Origin: Chitinophaga filiformis
GTDB lineage: Bacteria; Bacteroidota; Bacteroidia; Chitinophagales; Chitinophagaceae
Direction: 5' to 3'
Length of the DNA stretch: 64,000 nt
NCBI RefSeq assembly: GCF_900102545.1
Contig: NZ_FNBN01000001.1
Span: 61,581-125,580, forward strand
Each line of letters starts with the position of its first letter. Within the stretch, counting starts at the first letter, position 1. Under the pieces are notes generated by a model. The model saw only the letters and a program-made list of their open reading frames with translations, was not told the origin of the DNA and did no database searches. This document shows positions 51,988 through 62,034 of this stretch, piece by piece. A program made the position numbers and the translations under genes.

Positions 51988-54093
51988 GTGGAAGTAAAGA
52001 AAGACATATTGTGGCGTGTGTATCTATGCTTTATTGGCATGGGACTGTTTGGTGCGGCAATCCTTGTAAAAGTGTTCATCGTACAGAACGTAGAAGGCAA
52101 CTACTGGCGCAGTATGGCAGACAGCCTCCATACCCGCTACGTTTCTCTCGATGCTGACCGTGGCACTATTTATTCAGAAGAAGGCAGAATGCTTTCCACT
52201 TCCATCCCTTACTTTAATCTGAGGGTGGATTTCGCTGCTGATGGCCTGCGGGAAAATAAAGGAAAGATATTCACAGACAATGTTGACTCATTGTCTATTC
52301 GCCTTTCCGAACTGTTCGGCGATCATACGCCCGCAGAATACAAACATATCCTGCGGGACGCATACAAGAACAAAGACAGGTACTATCTCCTCAAAAGAGA
52401 TGTAACATTTACCCAGTATCAGGCAGTCCGCGACTTCCCGATGTTCAGACTGGGAAAGAACAAAGGCGGCCTGATCGCAGAAACGAAAAATAAACGCATC
52501 AACCCCTTCAAACTATTGGCTAACCGTACAATAGGACTGGCAAGGGAAAATGCACAGAACGTAGGTCTCGAAAGGACCTACGATAAATATTTAAAAGGCG
52601 TTACCGGTAAAAGACTGATGCGCCGTATCGCCGGTGGAACATTTGTTCCCGTGGAAGGATACGATATCGAACCTGAGAACGGACGAGATATCATCACCAC
52701 CATCGACGTCAATATGCAGGACATCGTGGAAACAGCGCTCATGAATATGATGGTGAGCAACGAAGCAGAACACGGCACCTGCATCCTGATGGAAGTGAAA
52801 ACCGGTAAGATAAAAGCCATTGCCAACTTAGGCCGGCAACCCGATGGCAGCTACTGGGAAGACATGAACTACGCCTTACAGGTAGGCGAACCGGGATCCA
52901 CTTTCAAACTGGCTACCGTGATCGCTGCCCTGGATGATCAGTACGTCACCATGAACAACCAGGTAAACCTGAACGAAGGCCGCTGGCAGATTGGAAGGAG
53001 AACAGTGTTTGATTCCGAACCTCACCCCGGACAAACAAACGTCAGCATCAAACATGCTTTCGAACTGAGCTCCAACGTGGGAATGGCAAAGCTGGCCATG
53101 CAGTGTTACGCAAAAAGGCCGAACGACTTTGTAGCGCACCTGCGTAAACTGAAGCTGGACAAACCCACCGGTATCGACCTCGTAGGGGAAGGTAAACCGG
53201 TGATCAAGAATACGAAATCAAGGACATGGAGTTCCACCACCCTGCCATGGATGGCCTTTGGATACGAAGTGTTAATAAGTCCGTTACAAACCTGCATGTT
53301 GTACAACGCAGTCGCTAACAACGGCACCATGATGAAGCCTTACCTGGTAAACTCCATCATGGAATATGGTCAGCCGGTGGAATACTTCGATCCGGAAGTG
53401 GTGATGGACAGTATCTGCTCGCAAAACACGCTCAGGCAGGTAAGACAGATGCTGGAAGGTGTGGTGACCAATGGTACGGCCAAAGCCTTATGGTCGCCGT
53501 ACTACAAATTTGCCGGCAAGACCGGTACCGCCCTGGTAGCCAACGGTAAACAGGGGTATGCAGATAAGATCTACCAGTCTTCATTTGCAGGGTACTTCCC
53601 GGCCAACGATCCGCAGTTCACCTGTGTAGTGGTGATCAAGAACAAGCCAGATGCGGCGAAGTTCTACGGAGGTGCGGTAGCAGGACCTGTGTTCCGCGAA
53701 GTAGCCGACAAACTGTACGCGATCGCAGTGGAGAAACAAAAGCCCATGCGTGCTTCCCTGGCAATAGATACATTGCTGGCGTTTAAAAACGGACAGGGAC
53801 GCGAATGGAAAACAATACTGAATAAACTGAACCTGCCAATGGCGGGTAGTGTGAATAACAGCAGCTGGGTAAGCCCGAAAGTGGATGATAAAAAGATCGC
53901 TTTCGCGCAGGTACAGCAAGTGAAAGGAGGAGTGCCCAATGTAACGGGAATGGGATTAAAAGATGCACTGTACCTGTTGGAGAATGCAGGATTGCGTGTG
54001 ATCATCAAAGGAGCCGGAAAGGTGACCAGTCAGTCAATACCCGGCGGCTCCCAGTTAGAAAGAAATCAGACAATCGTAATAGAACTGAGCTAA
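51988..54093 (+). CDS. ftsI: septal transpeptidase, penicillin-binding protein FtsI with PASTA domain
   Basis: A 701-residue class B PBP that cross-links septal peptidoglycan. A membrane helix lies at about 10-32 and a pedestal domain at about 50-230. The transpeptidase motifs are GSTFK (Ser 304, Lys 307), SSN in ELSSNVGMAKL and KTG in FAGKTGTALV. A C-terminal PASTA domain (about 635-701, VPNVTGMGLKDALYLLENAGL) is present, as in Gram-positive and Bacteroidota division PBPs. Start is GTG at 51988, because the N-terminal Lys-rich region runs directly into the membrane helix. murE follows 4 bp after the stop. Confidence 0.94.
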   Translation: MEVKKDILWRVYLCFIGMGLFGAAILVKVFIVQNVEGNYWRSMADSLHTRYVSLDADRGTIYSEEGRMLSTSIPYFNLRVDFAADGLRENKGKIFTDNVDSLSIRLSELFGDHTPAEYKHILRDAYKNKDRYYLLKRDVTFTQYQAVRDFPMFRLGKNKGGLIAETKNKRINPFKLLANRTIGLARENAQNVGLERTYDKYLKGVTGKRLMRRIAGGTFVPVEGYDIEPENGRDIITTIDVNMQDIVETALMNMMVSNEAEHGTCILMEVKTGKIKAIANLGRQPDGSYWEDMNYALQVGEPGSTFKLATVIAALDDQYVTMNNQVNLNEGRWQIGRRTVFDSEPHPGQTNVSIKHAFELSSNVGMAKLAMQCYAKRPNDFVAHLRKLKLDKPTGIDLVGEGKPVIKNTKSRTWSSTTLPWMAFGYEVLISPLQTCMLYNAVANNGTMMKPYLVNSIMEYGQPVEYFDPEVVMDSICSQNTLRQVRQMLEGVVTNGTAKALWSPYYKFAGKTGTALVANGKQGYADKIYQSSFAGYFPANDPQFTCVVVIKNKPDAAKFYGGAVAGPVFREVADKLYAIAVEKQKPMRASLAIDTLLAFKNGQGREWKTILNKLNLPMAGSVNNSSWVSPKVDDKKIAFAQVQQVKGGVPNVTGMGLKDALYLLENAGLRVIIKGAGKVTSQSIPGGSQLERNQTIVIELS

Positions 54094-54097
54094 GAGA

Positions 54098-55564
54098 ATG
54101 AAGACGTTGCGTGACATACTATACAATGTGAGCATCCGTGAGATACACGGCAGTACAGATACTGCTGTTAACTCATTAAGCATCGACTCCCGGGCCATTG
54201 GTCAGGGAGATGCCTTTATTGCAATAAAAGGCGTACATGCAGATGGTCACCTGTTTATAGATAAAGCCCTTGCACAGGGCGCCGCAGCTATCATCTGTGA
54301 AGAACTGCCACAAAACCTGGCAGACGGAGTGACCTACGTACTTGTGAACAGCAGCGCTACCGCAGCTGGCATCATCGCAGGTAACTTTTACGATAATCCG
54401 TCACATAAACTGAAACTGGTCGGTGTAACAGGTACCAATGGTAAAACCACCATCGCTACCCTCCTGTTCCGCCTGTTCAGTAAACTGCGTTTCCACTGCG
54501 GATTGCTGTCTACTGTTCAGAACCAGATCGGCGACAAGATCGTTCCGGCTACACATACCACTCCTGACGCCATTCACCTGAATGCCCTGCTGGCAGAAAT
54601 GGTGGATGAAGGTTGTGAATATGTGTTTATGGAAGTCAGCTCCCACGCGGTGCATCAGCAACGTATCGCCGGACTGAAATTCGCTGGTGGTATATTCAGC
54701 AACATCACACACGATCACCTGGATTACCACAAGACTTTCGACGAATATATCAGGGTGAAAAAAGCCTTCTTTGACGGACTGCCACCTACTGCCTTTGCAC
54801 TCACCAACCTGGATGACAAGCGGGGTAACGTAATGCTGCAGAACACCCGTGCAAAGAAACAATCATACAGCCTGCGTACAGTAGCTGACTTCAAGGGTAA
54901 GATCCTTGAAAACAACCTGACAGGGCTGATCATGACCGTGAATGAAAAAGAGGTGCATTTCCGCCTGATAGGTGAATTCAATGCATACAACTTACTGGCG
55001 GTATATGGCACAGCCATATTGCTGGGACAGGATAAGGACGAAGTACTGCAGGCACTCAGCGACCTGTCTGGCGCTGAAGGCAGATTCGACTATATCATGT
55101 CGGCCAACGACAGGATCATTGGAATTGTCGATTATGCACATACACCTGATGCGCTGCTGAACGTGCTGGCCACTATCAAGAACCTGCGCAAAGGCAACGA
55201 ACAGGTGATTACAGTGGTAGGTTGCGGCGGCGACCGCGATACAGCGAAACGCCCCGTGATGGCAGCAGTAGCCACTGAACACAGTGATAAGGTGATCCTG
55301 ACTTCTGACAATCCACGCTCAGAAGATCCGGTAGCCATCATTCACCAGATGGAAGCAGGTATACCAGTGCATCAGAAGAAAAAATCACTGTCTATCACCG
55401 ACAGAAAAGAAGCCATTAAAACAGCTGTAAGCCTGGCCAACCCGGAAGATATTATCCTGGTAGCAGGTAAAGGCCACGAAAAATACCAGGATATCCAGGG
55501 AGTGAAACACCCTTTTGACGACAAACAGGTGTTACGTGAAATGCTGGAACTAATGGGGAAATAA
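54098..55564 (+). CDS. murE: UDP-N-acetylmuramoyl-L-alanyl-D-glutamate--2,6-diaminopimelate ligase
   Basis: A 488-residue Mur ligase that adds the third amino acid to the stem peptide. The ATP loop is GTNGKTT (112-118). SSHAVHQQRIAG, ITHDHLDYHKTF and DYAHTPDALLN are canonical. Near residue 407 DNPR specifies meso-diaminopimelate rather than lysine. GKGHEKYQ ends the core. It starts 4 bp after ftsI. The 77-bp gap before mraY is the largest spacing in this part of the cluster. Confidence 0.96.
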   Translation: MKTLRDILYNVSIREIHGSTDTAVNSLSIDSRAIGQGDAFIAIKGVHADGHLFIDKALAQGAAAIICEELPQNLADGVTYVLVNSSATAAGIIAGNFYDNPSHKLKLVGVTGTNGKTTIATLLFRLFSKLRFHCGLLSTVQNQIGDKIVPATHTTPDAIHLNALLAEMVDEGCEYVFMEVSSHAVHQQRIAGLKFAGGIFSNITHDHLDYHKTFDEYIRVKKAFFDGLPPTAFALTNLDDKRGNVMLQNTRAKKQSYSLRTVADFKGKILENNLTGLIMTVNEKEVHFRLIGEFNAYNLLAVYGTAILLGQDKDEVLQALSDLSGAEGRFDYIMSANDRIIGIVDYAHTPDALLNVLATIKNLRKGNEQVITVVGCGGDRDTAKRPVMAAVATEHSDKVILTSDNPRSEDPVAIIHQMEAGIPVHQKKKSLSITDRKEAIKTAVSLANPEDIILVAGKGHEKYQDIQGVKHPFDDKQVLREMLELMGK

Positions 55565-55641
55565 CAACAATGCTGAGACAACTAACAAAACTAAACCTGT
55601 AAGTAACGACTACAGGCAACTGACAGAGACTAACTAACTAT

Positions 55642-56892
55642 ATGCTATATTACTTATTTAACTATCTCAAATCATTAAACTTCAGCGGTAGCGGGATGTT
55701 TCAATTCATCACCTTCCGTGTTACAATGGCATTGCTGCTGTCGTTAGCGATTTCTTTGTTATTAGGTAAGCGCATCGTCCGTTACCTGCAGCGCAAACAG
55801 ATCGGGGAAACCATCCGCGACCTGGGCCTGGCTGGAGAAAATTCCAAGAAAGGTACCCCTACCATGGGTGGTCTCATCATTTTGTCTTCCATTCTCATTC
55901 CTACCCTCCTTTTCGCCCAGATCAAAACGGTGTATGTATGGCTGATGCTCTTATGTACCGTATGGCTGGGACTGATCGGATTCCTGGATGACTACATCAA
56001 GGTGTTCAAGAAAAATAAAGAAGGACTGGCAGGTAAGTTCAAAGTACTCGGACAGATCGGTCTGGGTATCATCATAGGCAGCACACTCTATTTCAATGAT
56101 AACGTAGTGATTTCCCGCGAAATCATCAGCGGTAACAAACTCGCTTCATATGAAAGAGATGTGCACCACAAAGAAAGAGTTACAAAGGATGGACACCGGT
56201 TTGCAGATGTAAAGACGCCAATCACCACCATTCCTTTTGTAAAAAATCATGAGTTCAACTACGCCAAACTGATCTCCTGGATGGGAGCAGGTGCGGAGAA
56301 ATATACATTCATCCTGTATATCCTGATCGTAATAGTGATCATCACCGCCGTATCAAATGGCGCCAACCTTACGGACGGCCTCGATGGCCTTGCCACGGGA
56401 GTCTCGGCAGTGATCGGTGTGTGTCTCGGCATCTTTGCTTACGTATCGGGTAACATTCAGTTTGCAGAGTATCTGAACATTATGTATATCCCTAACCTGG
56501 GTGAATTATCCATCTTCATTGCCGCCTTTGTGGGTGCATGTGTGGGCTTCCTCTGGTATAATGCTTATCCGGCGCAGGTATTCATGGGTGATACCGGTAG
56601 CCTTGCACTGGGAGGTATCATCGCTTCCATCGCGATCATCGTAAGAAAGGAATTACTGATACCTATCTTCTGTGGTGTGTTCCTGGTAGAAAATCTCAGC
56701 GTAGTGCTGCAGGTGTCCTACTTCAAATACACTAAAAAGAAATATGGCGAAGGAAGACGCATCTTCAGGATGTCTCCTCTTCACCACCACTATCAGAAGC
56801 TGGGATATCACGAAAGTAAAATTGCAACAAGGTTCTGGATCGTTACCATTATCTGTGCAGCAGTATCTATAGCAACGTTGAAAATGAGATAA
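55642..56892 (+). CDS. mraY: phospho-N-acetylmuramoyl-pentapeptide-transferase
   Basis: A 416-residue polytopic enzyme that makes lipid I from UDP-MurNAc-pentapeptide and undecaprenyl phosphate. About ten membrane helices are seen. Catalytic Asp motifs are FLDDYIKVF, the DGLDGLATG loop and [26 protein letters not shown] is the C-terminal His-rich loop. A hydrophilic insert of about 50 residues (about 155-210) after the fifth helix makes it longer than the E. coli enzyme, which is normal in Bacteroidota. murD starts 2 bp later. Confidence 0.96.
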   Translation: MLYYLFNYLKSLNFSGSGMFQFITFRVTMALLLSLAISLLLGKRIVRYLQRKQIGETIRDLGLAGENSKKGTPTMGGLIILSSILIPTLLFAQIKTVYVWLMLLCTVWLGLIGFLDDYIKVFKKNKEGLAGKFKVLGQIGLGIIIGSTLYFNDNVVISREIISGNKLASYERDVHHKERVTKDGHRFADVKTPITTIPFVKNHEFNYAKLISWMGAGAEKYTFILYILIVIVIITAVSNGANLTDGLDGLATGVSAVIGVCLGIFAYVSGNIQFAEYLNIMYIPNLGELSIFIAAFVGACVGFLWYNAYPAQVFMGDTGSLALGGIIASIAIIVRKELLIPIFCGVFLVENLSVVLQVSYFKYTKKKYGEGRRIFRMSPLHHHYQKLGYHESKIATRFWIVTIICAAVSIATLKMR

Positions 56893-56894
56893 AC

Positions 56895-58235
56895 ATGCAA
56901 AAGAAACTCATCATACTCGGAGCCGGCGAAAGCGGTATCGGCGCTGCCCTTCTAGGGAAGCAGCGGGGGTATGATGTATTTGTGTCTGATGGCGGTGCTA
57001 TAAAAGACATCTACAAACAGGAACTGGCGGTCAACCATATTCCGTTTGAAGAAGGGCGGCACTCCTGGGATGTGATCCTGAATGCTGATGAGATCATCAA
57101 AAGTCCTGGCATACCCGAGAAGAGTGAGTTAATGAAAAAAGTGCGGGAAAAACAGGTACCAGTGATCTCCGAAATAGAATTCGCTTACCGGTTCAGCAAA
57201 GACAGCAAGGTCATTGCCATCACCGGTAGCAACGGCAAAAGCACTACCACTGCACTGACGTTCGACATCTTCGAAAGAGCAGGAATGAAAGCAGCGATGG
57301 TAGGCAATATAGGCCTTAGTTATGCAAGGCAGGTAGCCACTGCACCAGCGGATTACTATATCGTGGAAGTCAGCAGTTTTCAGCTGGATGATATTAAGGA
57401 ATTCAAGCCTGACGTAGCCATTCTGCTGAACATAACACCAGATCACCTGGATCGTTATGAGTACAAAATGGAAAACTATGTGGCATCAAAGTTCCGCATA
57501 GCAATGAACCAGGGTCCGGAAGATTACTTCGTCTATTGCATGGATGATCCCGAGATCAGCGATTATTTAAGGAAGCAAACTATTTATTCAACAACAATAC
57601 CCTTTACTATCATGGAACCATTAAAGCAAGGAGGATTTATGGCAAACGAACAGGTGAACATCCAGGTGAATGATGAGCCAATGATCGTATCAATGTATGA
57701 TCTTGCGCTGAAAGGCAAACATAACTTGTATAATTCAATGGCAGCGGGTATTGCAGGACGCACCATGGACATCAGGAAAGAGAAGATCCGCGAGAGTCTT
57801 ACTTCTTTCAAGAGCCTGGAGCACCGCATGGAGTATGTAGCTACTGTGCGCGGAGTGGATTTCATAAATGATAGTAAAGCAACCAACGTAAACTCTCTGT
57901 GGTTTGCATTGGAAAGCATGGAACATCCTGTAGTACTCATCATGGGTGGTGTGGATAAAGGAAATGACTACAGCGCGATCCAGGATCTGGTAAAAGAAAA
58001 AGTAAAAGCTATTATCTGTCTCGGTGTTGACAATGCCCCTATCCAGGAAGCATTATCCAACGATACACCAGTGATGGTAGATACACGCAATATGAAGGAT
58101 GCTGTTCAGGCAGCATTCCAGCATGCAACAAAAGGAGATGTAGTATTGCTCTCCCCTGCCTGCGCCAGCTTCGACCTCTTCAAGAATTACGAAGACAGAG
58201 GCAAGCAGTTCAAGGAGGCAGTCAAAGAACTGTAA
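56895..58235 (+). CDS. murD: UDP-N-acetylmuramoyl-L-alanine--D-glutamate ligase
   Basis: A 446-residue Mur ligase that adds D-Glu. The N-terminal Rossmann domain begins LIILGAGESGIGAA, and the ATP loop GSNGKST is at 111-117. VEVSSFQLDDI, NITPDHLDRY, FINDSKATNVNS and LSPACASFDLFKNYEDRG are diagnostic. Its order after mraY and before ftsW is the standard cluster order. It starts 2 bp after the mraY stop. Confidence 0.96.
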   Translation: MQKKLIILGAGESGIGAALLGKQRGYDVFVSDGGAIKDIYKQELAVNHIPFEEGRHSWDVILNADEIIKSPGIPEKSELMKKVREKQVPVISEIEFAYRFSKDSKVIAITGSNGKSTTTALTFDIFERAGMKAAMVGNIGLSYARQVATAPADYYIVEVSSFQLDDIKEFKPDVAILLNITPDHLDRYEYKMENYVASKFRIAMNQGPEDYFVYCMDDPEISDYLRKQTIYSTTIPFTIMEPLKQGGFMANEQVNIQVNDEPMIVSMYDLALKGKHNLYNSMAAGIAGRTMDIRKEKIRESLTSFKSLEHRMEYVATVRGVDFINDSKATNVNSLWFALESMEHPVVLIMGGVDKGNDYSAIQDLVKEKVKAIICLGVDNAPIQEALSNDTPVMVDTRNMKDAVQAAFQHATKGDVVLLSPACASFDLFKNYEDRGKQFKEAVKEL

Positions 58236-58289
58236 CCGGCTTGTTGTCTGAAAGTAATACACTCAGACAACCGGCGCCAAAAGAGTGAA

Positions 58290-59483
58290 ATGGACGTACT
58301 TCATAGGACCAAAGGAGACAGAGTGATATGGACGATCGTTATCTTCCTGTCACTGGTAAGCCTGCTCGCTGTTTACAGCGCCACGGGATCGCTGGCGTAT
58401 CGGGAACAGGGAGGTCACACGGAGTACTATCTATTCAAACAACTGAGCGTACTGGGCATGGGGCTGCTGATCATCTACTTCGCACATCGGGTGAACTATA
58501 CTATTTACTCACGTGCCGCGCAGATAGGATTTCTTGTCTCTATACCTTTACTCATCTACACACTGGCATTCGGACACAACATCAACGACGCCAGCCGTTG
58601 GATAAGACTGCCAGTTATCAACCTGACATTCCAGACATCGGACGTAGCCAAACTGGCCATATTCATGTATGTGAGCAGACAGCTGTCCAAACGGCAGCAC
58701 GTGATCACTGATTTCAGGAAGGGCTTTTTGCCCATCATTATACCGGTAAGTATCATCTGTATGCTGATCATGCCGGCAAACATGTCTACAGCCTTGCTGC
58801 TGGGCGCCAGCTGCATGATTCTGTGCTTTATAGGCCGGGTACCTGTCAGGTTCCTGGCTTCCATGGTCTTAGCTGTAGTGGTACTCGTGTTACTCATGTT
58901 TGCCATTGCGAAGATCACCGGCCTTGAAATGCGTACACAAACCTGGATCAACAGGTTGGAACATTTCTCAGGAGATGATAACGCAGAACAACCTTACCAG
59001 GTGCAACAGGCGAATATCGCGATTGCCGGCGGAGGCGTACTGGGTAAGGGTCCTGGCAACAGCACACAAAGAAATTTTCTTCCTCATGCATATAGTGACT
59101 ATATATATGCAACAATTATCGAGGAGTATGGTATCTTTGGCGCCTTTTTGATATTGATGGCCTACATGTTGCTACTCTTACGCAGCATCCGCATATACAG
59201 GAAATGCCCTTACGCATTCGGTGCATTTCTCGCAGTAGGACTCAGTGTCACGCTTGTAATACAGGCACTTACAAATATGGCAGTGAATGTGGGCCTGTTC
59301 CCCGTAACAGGGGTTACACTACCACTGGTAAGTATGGGAGGTTCTTCCGTAATCTTTACCAGCCTGGCCATCGGAATTATACTCAGCGTATCACGCAATG
59401 TGGAAGAACTCGAAGGCAAGAGAATAGAACAGGAGCGGATCGCTAAAGTGATGGAAGAAAACGGTATACAACCGGCAGCTTAA
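58290..59483 (+). CDS. ftsW: septal peptidoglycan polymerase FtsW
   Basis: A 397-residue SEDS-family glycosyltransferase with about ten membrane helices. Motifs include YSATGSLAYRE early on, DASRWIRLP, a PANMSTALLLGA region, IAIAGGGVLGKGPGNSTQRNFLPHAYSDYIYA, and VTGVTLPLVSMGGSS. The Asp of the extracellular HAYSDYIY motif is part of the conserved set. It partners FtsI, which is encoded four genes upstream. It starts 54 bp after murD. Confidence 0.95.
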   Translation: MDVLHRTKGDRVIWTIVIFLSLVSLLAVYSATGSLAYREQGGHTEYYLFKQLSVLGMGLLIIYFAHRVNYTIYSRAAQIGFLVSIPLLIYTLAFGHNINDASRWIRLPVINLTFQTSDVAKLAIFMYVSRQLSKRQHVITDFRKGFLPIIIPVSIICMLIMPANMSTALLLGASCMILCFIGRVPVRFLASMVLAVVVLVLLMFAIAKITGLEMRTQTWINRLEHFSGDDNAEQPYQVQQANIAIAGGGVLGKGPGNSTQRNFLPHAYSDYIYATIIEEYGIFGAFLILMAYMLLLLRSIRIYRKCPYAFGAFLAVGLSVTLVIQALTNMAVNVGLFPVTGVTLPLVSMGGSSVIFTSLAIGIILSVSRNVEELEGKRIEQERIAKVMEENGIQPAA

Positions 59484-59508
59484 AACAACCAAAGTAAAAA
59501 CGATACAT

Positions 59509-60603
59509 ATGCAACGCAGAATAATCATAGCAGGTGGCGGAACAGGAGGACATATCTTCCCGGCTATTGCTATTGCCAATGCGTTGAAGAAGATAGACCC
59601 GGAAACAGAGATCCTTTTTGTAGGCGCCAAAGGAAAGATGGAGATGGAAAAAGTGCCACAGGCAGGCTACAAGATCGAAGGACTCGAAATAGCCGGGTTA
59701 AACCGTAGTAACATGTTGAAAAACCTGTTGCTGCCTTTTAAAGTGATCAAAAGCCTGGGACAGGCACGCCGCATTATTGAACGTTTCCAGCCACAGGCAG
59801 TGGTGGGCGTTGGCGGTTATGCCAGTTTCCCCATCCTGCGTAAAGCGCAGAGCAAAGGCATCCCGACACTGATACAGGAACAGAACTCCTTCGCCGGTAA
59901 AGCCAATATGGTATTGGGCAGGAAAGCAAGGAAGATCTGTACCGGTTACGAAAACATGCAGAAATTCTTCCCTGCTGATAAGATCATCTTCACAGGCAAT
60001 CCTGTAAGAAATAATATCACGCAGTCGTCCGTAACAAAGGAAGATGCATTGCAGCACTTCGGACTGAAAAGCGGTAAAACAACCGTATTCGCAGTGGGCG
60101 GCAGCCTTGGCGCGAAAGCGATCAACGAAGCACTGCATCCGCTGCTGTCCAGCTTTGTAGAGAAAGATATCCAGCTGATCTGGCAAACAGGTAAGCCATA
60201 TTTCGAAACAGCAAAGAGCGCAGCAGCCGCATACTCATCTCATGTAAAGGTGTTTGAATTCATCAACCTGATGGACTTCGCCTATAAAGCAGCAGATGTA
60301 GTGATATCACGTGCAGGAGCACTGGCCATTGCTGAATTGTGTGTAGTGAAAAAGCCAGTCATATTCGTACCATACCCCTTTGCAGCAGAAGATCATCAGA
60401 CCTTCAATGCACAAAGCCTGGTGGATAAAAAAGCAGCTATCATGATTAAAAATGATGATGCAGCCGCACAGCTGGGAACAACATTATTCAGCCTGGTACA
60501 AAACAAAGCACTGCTGGAACAACTGGCAGAAAATATCGGCAAACTGGGTAACACCAATGCTGATATGGTTATCGCAAAAGAAGTAATGGGATTAATAGGG
60601 TAA
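59509..60603 (+). CDS. murG: UDP-GlcNAc:lipid I N-acetylglucosaminyltransferase
   Basis: A 364-residue GT-B enzyme that makes lipid II. The N-terminal Gly-rich loop AGGGTGGHIFPAIA (residues 8-21) and second loop VGVGGYASFPIL are present. The C-terminal domain holds GGSLGAKAINEAL, SRAGALAIAELCVVKKPVIFVPYPFAAEDHQ and QAKSL-like NAQSL. It lies between ftsW and murC, spaced by 25 and 22 bp. Confidence 0.96.
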   Translation: MQRRIIIAGGGTGGHIFPAIAIANALKKIDPETEILFVGAKGKMEMEKVPQAGYKIEGLEIAGLNRSNMLKNLLLPFKVIKSLGQARRIIERFQPQAVVGVGGYASFPILRKAQSKGIPTLIQEQNSFAGKANMVLGRKARKICTGYENMQKFFPADKIIFTGNPVRNNITQSSVTKEDALQHFGLKSGKTTVFAVGGSLGAKAINEALHPLLSSFVEKDIQLIWQTGKPYFETAKSAAAAYSSHVKVFEFINLMDFAYKAADVVISRAGALAIAELCVVKKPVIFVPYPFAAEDHQTFNAQSLVDKKAAIMIKNDDAAAQLGTTLFSLVQNKALLEQLAENIGKLGNTNADMVIAKEVMGLIG

Positions 60604-60625
60604 TCAGTAATACGCAATTGAGACA

Positions 60626-62017
60626 ATGGATCTGAACAACATAAAACGTGTGTACTTCATCGGCATCGGAGGCATTGGCATGAGCGCCATTGCACGCTTC
60701 TTCAATGAGAAGGGTGTGCAGGTGAGCGGTTATGACCGTACCGAGACGGCGCTTACCCGCCAGTTAGCTGAAGAAGGCATGCAGATCCATTATACCGACG
60801 ATGTAGAACTGTTAGACAAACAGGCAGAACTGGTAGTGTACACACCCGCCATTCCTGGCTCCCACTCAGAACTGATCTGGTTCAAGGAACAGGGATATGA
60901 AGTGGTGAAACGCAGTGATGTATTACAGGAGATCACCAGGAACCTGTATGCAATCACAGTAGGTGGCACACATGGTAAAACCACTACCTCTACCCTGATC
61001 GCACACATACTCAGGCATACCGGTTATGGCTGTAACGCTTTCCTCGGAGGAATCAGCGCCAACTATGACCGTAACTTCTGGAGCAGCAGCAAACAGGTGG
61101 CTGTGATAGAAGCCGATGAATATGACCGTTCTTTCCTGAAACTGCATCCTGATGTGGCAGTATTAACCGCCATTGATGCAGACCACCTGGATATTTACGG
61201 CACAGAAGAAGAAGTACAGGAAGCATTTATACAGTACACCCGCAACATCAAAGCAAAAGGCACACTGGTGGCTAAGCAGGGTTTGCACCGCGCTGATGAA
61301 CTTAAAGGCAATAACCACATCTGGTATCACCTGGACGACAACAAAGCGAATATATATGCCAACAATATACAGCCAACAGAAGGCGGTTATATGTTCGATG
61401 TGGTACAGAAAGACTGGAAACTGAAGAACATCTATCTTCCTGTTGGCGGTACCCACAACATCGAAAACACCGTAGCAGCCATCGCTGTTGCACACCTGCT
61501 GGGTATCGAAGATGATAAGATCAAAGCAGCTATTGCCGACTTTAAAGGTATCAAACGCAGGTTCGAGTACCTGGTGAAGAACGACTATCAGGTGTATATC
61601 GACGACTATGCACACCATCCGGAAGAATTGCGTGCACTGATCACCAGCGCCCGTGCATTATTCCCCGACAGGAAATGTATCGTGCTGTTTCAGCCGCATC
61701 TGTACACACGCACACGCGACTTCGCAGACGGTTTTGCTGAAAGTCTCTCGCTCGCAGATGAGGTACTGTTACTGCCTATCTATCCGGCCAGAGAACTACC
61801 AATCGAAGGTGTACACAGCGAAATGATAGCGAAGAAGATCAGTAAGCCCGTTCAGGTGATACAAAAAGAAGATGTGTTACCCTGGATAAAAGCGAACAGT
61901 GCGCCACTATTTATCACGGCAGGTGCAGGAGACATTGACCAGTTCCGGGAACCCGCACAGGAAATACTGACTGGAAAGGGCATCATAGACAATGAAGAAG
62001 TAAAGAAAGACGAATAA
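60626..62017 (+). CDS. murC: UDP-N-acetylmuramate--L-alanine ligase
   Basis: A 463-residue Mur ligase that adds the first amino acid. FIGIGGIGMSAIA is the UDP-binding loop and GTHGKTT (114-120) the ATP loop. EADEYDRSFL, DADHLDIYG, DDYAHHPEEL and FQPHLYTRTRDF are family signatures. The C-terminal tail is acidic. It starts 22 bp after murG and is followed by ftsQ after 17 bp. Confidence 0.96.
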   Translation: MDLNNIKRVYFIGIGGIGMSAIARFFNEKGVQVSGYDRTETALTRQLAEEGMQIHYTDDVELLDKQAELVVYTPAIPGSHSELIWFKEQGYEVVKRSDVLQEITRNLYAITVGGTHGKTTTSTLIAHILRHTGYGCNAFLGGISANYDRNFWSSSKQVAVIEADEYDRSFLKLHPDVAVLTAIDADHLDIYGTEEEVQEAFIQYTRNIKAKGTLVAKQGLHRADELKGNNHIWYHLDDNKANIYANNIQPTEGGYMFDVVQKDWKLKNIYLPVGGTHNIENTVAAIAVAHLLGIEDDKIKAAIADFKGIKRRFEYLVKNDYQVYIDDYAHHPEELRALITSARALFPDRKCIVLFQPHLYTRTRDFADGFAESLSLADEVLLLPIYPARELPIEGVHSEMIAKKISKPVQVIQKEDVLPWIKANSAPLFITAGAGDIDQFREPAQEILTGKGIIDNEEVKKDE

Positions 62018-62034
62018 AAAAAGTATAACACCCA